Source: Amoebophrya sp. A120 (Eukaryota; Sar; Dinophyceae; Syndiniales; Amoebophryaceae). From it: a stretch of DNA of 64,000 bases. A model generated the notes under the pieces. It did no database searches and was not told where the DNA came from. It worked only from the letters and a program-made list of their open reading frames with translations. The translations under genes and the position numbers were made by a program. Of this stretch, positions 59,101 to 64,000 are shown piece after piece. Position 1 is the stretch's first letter. Every line of letters starts with the position of its first letter. The stretch is taken from positions 1,678,492 to 1,742,491 of the forward strand of contig CAJINV010000012.1 of NCBI GenBank assembly GCA_905178155.1. Reading direction: 5' to 3'.

Positions 59101-61182
59101 GAATCCGAAGGGCGTCGTCATCTCGCACGGCAATGTCGCTGCTCTAATTGCGGCGGGGGAGCAGGTCTTCGCGGGGATGGTGGAAGCGGGGGATACGGTG
59201 CTGGCGTACTTGCCCTTGGCGCACATCATGGAGATCGCGAGTAGAATGGAAGTGATGGCTTCACCTGCTATGCTCGGCATGCATAATTTGCATATTACAA
59301 TACTGGCAGATCATGTTCCTTTACTTCTGTCCCAATAAGTCTGGTGTACTATAAATGCGAGAAACGCATCAAATAAACCAAAAGGTGAAGTGACCTGTAT
59401 GTCGACCGGAGTGACGCTCTGCTACGCGAACCCGCACACATTATCCGCGACCGGTGTGAAGCTGAAAATACCGGAATCGAAGGGAGACTTCGAGGTTTCG
59501 AGGCCGCACAGCCTGCTGTTTGCGCCAGCGGTGTTGGAAAAAGCGTACAACGGGTTGAACTTGCTCTTTGCGAGTGGGATTAAGAAGAAGATTTTCGACG
59601 GTATACATAGTGTAGTTAGATAGTCGTGTAGTTTGTAATGCGACAACACACGACCATGGATGTTGCGCGTCTGATTTAAGTATTTCCTTTTCAGTTTTCT
59701 GTCATGCATACCGCACTAGCTACAAATCACTGCATATTACCGTTGTGGATGATTTAGATTCGCATTACAACGAACAGCCGCCGTCCGCAACGGGAAAGCG
59801 AAGTTCCAAGCCTCCGGCGTGACCCGCGACGAGTGCTTATCCTAATGAAAAACGTCCCCACCCCAGAGTCAAGATGGGGATTTTGCAACACAAACGTTGG
59901 AGTTTTGGGAGCCACGCATGACAAATTGCTAGCTGTAGTGTAGTGCAGTTTAGAAAGGGAAGTCGCATTACAAATCCATCTGCTTATCCTGTTTACAGCA
60001 TTACAAGTTCCAAAACACGATCGGAATTGCCTATCATGGGGATGCGCATTACAAATGCTCTTGCGCTTGCAGATCTGCATGACAACTCTGGGGTGGGGAC
60101 GTTTTTACATAGGATAGTGCTACTTGGGTACCACCGGCTGCTTTCCCAACATTGTCTGCAAGAAGATCCGGGCCCGGTTCGGCGGCCGACTGAAGGCGGT
60201 GTTGACCGGTTCTGCCCCGTTATCGAAGGACTTGATGTGCTTTTTCCAGACGATTTTGGGGATTCCGGTGCGACAGGGATACGGATTGACGGAAACGTGT
60301 GCGGTGTCGTGCATCGCCTTCTGGTGCGACAACACGCCCGCGAGCGTCGGGCCGCCAGCGATGGCGTCGGTATAATGATGGTGTGAGTTGTTGTAATGCA
60401 GAATCAGAATCTCGGTCTGTGTTTGTCATGCGGGAATGAGACTAGGTATTGAAGGCGTGTCATACTCAACTACATGCAAAATAAGGTCATCCGGCTCCGT
60501 GACTGGGAGGAGGGCAACTACAAAACGTCCGACGAGCAGGACCCAAATATCGGCAAACCGCGGGGGGAGGTGTTAATTGGCGGTCCGATGGTTACGCAGG
60601 GGTACTTCATCAAAAACCCATCCGATCCGGACGAAGAGGACCAGGCCTTGATGTATGACTCGCTCAAACGTTACAATCTCAAACGTTACAATAGAGTCTG
60701 GAATTTGTGTTGCATGATGAGCATGACAGACTCGCACAGCGTTCCACCTTTTGCAATAGAAACTTTGCCAGATTGTAGGGGGGTTTGGGGCTCAGGAACT
60801 TGTCATGCGCAATCCTATGAGAGTTGATGGCGAGAGGACTATGCACTCTTGCGTCACAGATTTCCATACTCTATTCGTAACGTTTGAGATTGCAACACCT
60901 GAGCGGGTTACATGATGCAGAAAAACAAGGAGGAATACCTGGAGGTCGACGGATACCGGTGGTTATCGTGTGCAAAAGCATCGTACTCGTACTAATCGCA
61001 GTCATGCAAAACAAATTTCATTTTCAAGCTAAATCAGCATGACAAATTCCGTTGGTCATGCTGAGCTAATTTGTGTTGCAATACTACGAGTACGATACTT
61101 TTGCAGTTCATAGTGGTTTTGCTCCGGCGATATTGGCCAGATCTCCCAGCACGGGACCTTGCAAATCGTGGACAGGAAGAAG
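56173..61182 (+). CDS. Long-chain acyl-CoA synthetase (3' end not visible)
   Basis: ANL-superfamily enzyme that would activate fatty acids with ATP and CoA (EC 6.2.1.3 type). The start is MFCGGASGPYTTDLPQPKPC at 56173. Signatures in order after splicing: TYVTYTQLLDRVKAFTMGLK, FADTQMDWMCSALGFFSQAL then PIVTVYSTLGEEGLKFALTQ, the AMP-binding P-loop IMYTSGTTGNPKGVVISHGN (about 59075-59140), YLPLAHIMEIA, GGRLKAVLTGSAPLSKDLM, RQGYGLTETCAVSC (about 60270-60310), GKPRGEVLIGGPMVTQGYF, and the C-terminal-domain entry SGDIGQISQHGTLQIVDRKK ending at 61182. Coding is cut by 11 introners, two GT-AG introns (59601-59777 and 60370-60485), and two introns with unresolved borders (about 56340-56660 and 59252-59385). 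After VDRKK a GTACTTAC donor-like site opens. The ~100-150 residue remainder is absent; the next sequence is a retroelement fragment. The gene is either continued beyond the window or truncated. Confidence 0.88.
56716..56865. mobile_element. Introner, family A
   Basis: Flanking repeats GGACT / GGACG at 56711-56715 and 56866-56870. Removal gives HNACLDGKDGNAMG. Confidence 0.85.
56896..57164. mobile_element. Introner, family B
   Basis: Flanking repeats GGGTA / GGCTA at 56891-56895 and 57165-57169. Removal joins NAMGY to RKLIDIVYE. Confidence 0.82.
57208..57439. mobile_element. Introner, family E (diverged)
   Basis: The ends TATGCGAAGAAAAAAGTGTT and AACACTTTCTTCCTTGGATA are largely complementary. 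Flanks are CCCGA / CCCAA. Removal gives EKDPKDGKEYEKL. Confidence 0.8.
57538..57676. mobile_element. Introner, family A
   Basis: Flanks TGAAA / TGAAG at 57533-57537 and 57677-57681. The right end reads GGACA. Removal joins LLDRVK to AFTMGLKDF. Confidence 0.85.
57755..57992. mobile_element. Introner, family C
   Basis: Flanks CATTT / CACTT at 57750-57754 and 57993-57997. Removal joins SRGVIF to ADTQMDW. Confidence 0.85.
58031..58295. mobile_element. Introner, family B
   Basis: Direct repeats CTCCG at 58026-58030 and 58296-58300. Removal joins DWMCSA to LGFFSQAL. Confidence 0.9.
58521..58782. mobile_element. Introner, family B
   Basis: Direct repeats GTCAT at 58516-58520 and 58783-58787. Removal joins CSAEVM to KTLSENVK. 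Confidence 0.9.
58859..59025. mobile_element. Introner, family A
   Basis: Direct repeats GATCA at 58854-58858 and 59026-59030. Removal joins GAPKIS to EWAIKPVS. Confidence 0.9.
59838..60116. mobile_element. Introner, family D
   Basis: Direct repeats GTGCT at 59833-59837 and 60117-60121. Removal joins TRDECY to LGTTGCFPN. It is the uninterrupted reference for the copy at 1482. Confidence 0.9.
60654..60912. mobile_element. Introner, family F
   Basis: Direct repeats TGATG at 60649-60653 and 60913-60917. The left arm repeats CTCAAACGTTACAAT twice in tandem; the right end reads ACA. Removal joins DQALM to QKNKEEYLE. Confidence 0.85.
60964..61112. mobile_element. Introner, family A
   Basis: Direct repeats GTGGT at 60959-60963 and 61113-61117. 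Removal joins DGYRWF to CSGDIGQIS. Confidence 0.9.
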
Positions 61183-61218
61183 GTACTTACTCAATCGATA
61201 CTACAGATTTTTTGAATT

Positions 61219-62442
61219 TTGCCTGGTTGTAGTACACGCGATGGCGCAACTACTCCGCATGAGAGTAGTACTTCCGATGCTGTGCCGCTCCAGGGCGCCG
61301 TAGAAACGATGCTCGCGGGGACCCTGATCTTCCTCCCGGGAGTGGAAATTATTGCGGAATTTTTAGAGGAGATTTTTGATGAAAGTGGGCGAGTAAGCGA
61401 AAGCAGACTGCAGGCAGCAGAGGCGAAAATGAGAACAAGAGTAAAGCGACTATACAAAGGGGGGGATGTCGACACGACGTTCCCGGACTACGACTACAGG
61501 ACAGAAGTGGACGAAATCTATCACGAAGAAGCCTCGCCGGCGGAAACGGGTTACAGGAGGGGAGAAAAGGTGACAACGGGAAAGGAAAAAGGGGGTAAAG
61601 ACAGGGAGAAGAAAAAAACAGAAACAAGATACTATACGGGAGTCTTGCGGGGCGTCAGCAATAAAAAGTGGACGCTTTGTGTCCAATATGTCGATGGCGG
61701 CACCCTAGTGGTGAAGTTTTACATAGAGGATATAAAACCTATAGTGAGGGCATTAAAAGCAGCAAGCTGGGCATGCGAGGAGATCTATGCAACGGAGGGC
61801 CAGTTTTTGGCGCCACAGAAGTGCGAGTTAGCAACATCCATAGGGGGCGCGAAACTGGTTAACCTGCTCCGGCAAGCATTCCAGCCATTCGGAATACTAT
61901 ACGAGGAGAAGAGCTTCCTCAAGATTCTGGGCATCAAAATAGTGCCGCAAGACAAAGAAGAGCAGGCGAAAGTCCTGCAGGGGCAGGTGAGGCAAAGTAT
62001 AGGGATCGGCCAGCGCCTGGCGTGCCAGGTGATGATGCGAAGAAGGGGGCTGAGCGGAGAGGAATTGACTTGGGTGGTGCAGGTGTTTTTCGTCTCGGCA
62101 ATGATTTACTATCTTCCAGTAATGCGTCGCTTCTTCGAAGTAAAAAAATGGGCAGAATTAATGGGAGAGATGGCGCTGACAATAGCAGAAACAATGGGGA
62201 TGACAATGGAGGTCGTGGAGGAAAATAATGAAAAGAACAGGAGCAGAAGCAGAGACGTTTTACAGGGTGGTCTTTGGCATGAACATGCTAGGGCTCGCGG
62301 ATCCGTACACGATGGGGCTGAAAACGTTGCGGGCAACAGCGCAGGCCAACTACCTGACGGGCCCAAGTATTTTTGCGCCTCTAGCGACGACACCAGTAAA
62401 GGTAGTGGGACAATCGAATGCGGGTATATCCAAAACAGATGA
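61219..62442 (+). pseudogene. Reverse-transcriptase-like fragment, 5'-truncated
   Basis: The frame starts mid-domain. VPLQGAVETMLAGTLIFLPG resembles RT motif B (V-P-Q-G...LSP-LF). After a ~100-residue Lys/Glu/Arg-rich insertion comes CVQYVDGGTLVVKFY, in the position of the Y-x-D-D active-site box but reading YVDG. GQFLAPQKCELATS matches the next RT motif and FLKILGIKIV the F-LG box. A thumb-like region follows (IGIGQRLACQVMMRRRGLSG). Fingers and motif A, upstream, are missing. The overall pattern is that of non-LTR (LINE-like) retroelements, which are commonly 5'-truncated. The first ~20 residues are probably flanking sequence. Loss of the second Asp suggests an inactive copy or an unusual enzyme. 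It lies just past the last visible acyl-CoA synthetase exon. Confidence 0.55.
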
Positions 62443-64000
62443 GCGCCAGATACTGAAAAGAAAAGAAGCAGGCCTCGCGCTCCTGCAGGCGCTTAGCGAC
62501 GGGGCAAAAGTGAGGCTATCGCCTGGGAGCGACTTGCGAGCGTGTGGAATAGTAAAGCAGCGTAGCGCAGTAGGGAAACTGAGGACGGCGAGCCAATATA
62601 CACACCGAGGCGACGCGAGCCTTATGGTTGATCGGGAAAGGCAGGGGGGATACGGAAAAAAGGGGCAAGCAGATAAAAAGCAAAAAATATGGGTGAAGCA
62701 TTCGGAAAAGGCGGGCACGACGATAGTAACAATACAAGAGGAAAGCTCGAGAGCCGAGGCACACCTGTGGAAAATAGAAACAAAGGGGAGCCGCCTGAAG
62801 TCGGAAGTAAGAGAAGAAGAGAGGAGCTTCGTGGCGTATTGCAATAATGCAATAAGAACAATCGAGAAGGTGAGGGAGAGAAGAATAGGCAAACAAGGTA
62901 GGACAGAAATAATGCCACTGGACTATAACGAACTAAGGGAAAAGACGAGCGGCCTGCTGCGCAAAGGAAATGGCATAGGGCTGGAGCTACGAGAAACGAT
63001 CGAAAAGGCAGAAAGCGAGGATGCAGGGCTGACAGTCGAAAAGAGAAGAGGAAACGGAAGGAGGACGGAGGCGAAAAGGGATATAGAGAAGGAGATAACG
63101 GAACTGATCCCGCTTCGAGTAGCGAATGTGTTGAATCATGACAATGAATACACATGCTGGATTCGATTCGATTTTGGGAAAAAGTGTATAGGTATGGACC
63201 CTGTATGGGAGTGGCCGGAAAGGTCAAAAATAAAAAGGCAGGCTTGCATCCACAGGAAAATATTAGGCGAGAGCAAGAAAGAAGAGAGAGAAAACGACAA
63301 CGGAGAAGGTAACAAGGAGAAGGAAAAAGCAGGGGGCGAGGGAATGATGGAAAAAAGGGACAAGAAGAAGGGAAGAGGTGGAGAAAACGAGAATCGGGCC
63401 GCGAACGCGGGAGCGAGTTCGTCGGGGAGCAGCCAGGTAAATGCAAGAGGAAAACAGAAAAAAAAAAAAGAAGAAAGAGAAGAAAAATCGGACGAAACCC
63501 TTTCAGAAACGATTCCCAGATTGATAGAAAAAGAGAAGAAGGCAGCGGACCAAGGAGGGGAGGAAATGAAGCAGAGGGCTCTGGGAATAATCGAGAAGGC
63601 GACGCGACTCTTGAAAGAGGCCGAGGGATTAGACCACGACCGGGGAGAAGAGAAGAGCACAGGAATGGAAATTGATGGAGACGCAGAAAGCGCAGACGAG
63701 GGTGGAGAAATGGAAGTCGAAACGAAAAAAGAATCGGACGGGGGAGGCGAATTCTACAAGGCAGAGGCAGATACATACGAAGGCACACGGCGCGGATACG
63801 TTTTCAAATTAGGGAAAGCGGGGCAAGGGTATTACAAGGACAGGGGACCCGAGGAAGCCACCCGCGTCTTCTTTAGCTGCTGCGTAGGCTGGGGGGAGGA
63901 TGAAAAAAGGGAGGAAGCAAGAAGAAAGAGAGCAGAGCCGGCCTCAGACCCACAAATAGAAGAGGCGCCACGAAAAAGGCAACACAGAAAAGACGAAGAG
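62228..64000 (+). CDS. Lys/Glu-rich C-terminal retroelement frame, open to the window edge
   Basis: From the ATG at 62228 (MKRTGAEAETFYRVVFGMNM) 591 codons run without a stop to base 64000. The frame overlaps the end of the RT-like frame by about 215 bases in the +1 phase. Features include an Ala-rich start (TLRATAQANYLTGPSIFAPL), a region with WIRFDFGKKCIGMDPVWEWP, and a long charged low-complexity stretch. I do not recognise a nuclease, RNase H or zinc-knuckle motif. It may be the natural continuation of the RT protein after a frameshift, or a second overlapping ORF. Plus-strand composition is strongly purine-rich. Opposite-strand open frames here (for example 62622-63788) are shadows. Confidence 0.55.
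   Translation, partial: MKRTGAEAETFYRVVFGMNMLGLADPYTMGLKTLRATAQANYLTGPSIFAPLATTPVKVVGQSNAGISKTDERQILKRKEAGLALLQALSDGAKVRLSPGSDLRACGIVKQRSAVGKLRTASQYTHRGDASLMVDRERQGGYGKKGQADKKQKIWVKHSEKAGTTIVTIQEESSRAEAHLWKIETKGSRLKSEVREEERSFVAYCNNAIRTIEKVRERRIGKQGRTEIMPLDYNELREKTSGLLRKGNGIGLELRETIEKAESEDAGLTVEKRRGNGRRTEAKRDIEKEITELIPLRVANVLNHDNEYTCWIRFDFGKKCIGMDPVWEWPERSKIKRQACIHRKILGESKKEERENDNGEGNKEKEKAGGEGMMEKRDKKKGRGGENENRAANAGASSSGSSQVNARGKQKKKKEEREEKSDETLSETIPRLIEKEKKAADQGGEEMKQRALGIIEKATRLLKEAEGLDHDRGEEKSTGMEIDGDAESADEGGEMEVETKKESDGGGEFYKAEADTYEGTRRGYVFKLGKAGQGYYKDRGPEEATRVFFSCCVGWGEDEKREEARRKRAEPASDPQIEEAPRKRQHRKDEE

Noticed and set aside
62622-63788. 388-codon minus-strand frame
   Set aside because: It is the Leu/Ser/Phe/Pro-rich shadow of the purine-rich plus-strand frame 62228-64000.
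1-64000. Stop-codon reassignment as in one Amoebophrya strain
   Set aside because: Long genes use CAA/CAG for Gln and end at single stops. The few in-frame stops are isolated and equally explained by errors or decay.
1-64000. CRISPR array
   Set aside because: The repeats are dispersed, gene-interrupting and inverted, not regularly spaced direct repeats, and the window is eukaryotic.

Overview
The window looks like nuclear DNA of a dinoflagellate, most likely a compact-genome parasitic (syndinian, Amoebophrya-like) lineage. The reasons are multi-exon eukaryotic genes, very numerous short introns bounded by terminal inverted repeats and 5-bp direct repeats (introners), poor availability of GT-AG at those introns, and absence of bacterial operon signals. 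The species assignment is an inference. No spliced-leader, rRNA or organellar sequence was recognised.

Layout. (1) 363-7477 (+): a secreted GH65-type glucosidase with a C-terminal PAN/apple domain, broken into 13 exons by 12 introners. (2) 8322-15804 (+): a two-gene block, a mucin-like membrane protein followed by a second predicted membrane protein. (3) 16902-45521 (+): a diverged second copy of the same two-gene block, with a small extra gene between its members. Its first coding exon is split at 16983 by a 19.46-kb insertion. (4) 16984-36441: that insertion, with matching ends, a 5-bp target duplication (TACAA), complex fold-back arms, one assembly gap, several multi-exon minus-strand genes of unknown function, tRNA-like relics and two nested ~1-kb elements. 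(5) 46946-54845 (+): a long RING-finger protein with an N-terminal membrane segment. (6) 56173-61182 (+): a long-chain acyl-CoA synthetase, incomplete at its 3' end. (7) 61219-64000 (+): a reverse-transcriptase-like retroelement fragment that runs off the window edge.

Introner families, named here by the inner sequence of their inverted repeats: A, GCAAAAGTATCGTACTCG; B, CAAATATGTCTGGGTCTGG; C, AGTGCACAACTCCCCC; D, GAAAAACGTCCCCACC; E, AAGAAAAAAACTGT; F, CTCAAACGTTACAATC; G, CGTTACATTCTCAACTG. Nearly all begin TAT and end ATA, are 140-280 bp, and are flanked by 5-bp direct repeats. Removing the element plus one repeat copy restores the host reading frame in almost every case. The word TTTGTCATGC / GCATGACAAA recurs inside most of them. 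Two introners carry further insertions. Coordinates of introners are from the TAT to the ATA and exclude the repeats.

The genes do not form an obvious pathway. The coherent theme is mobile DNA: coding sequences are repeatedly entered by elements whose exact removal leaves the protein intact, from 140-bp introners up to the 19.5-kb element.
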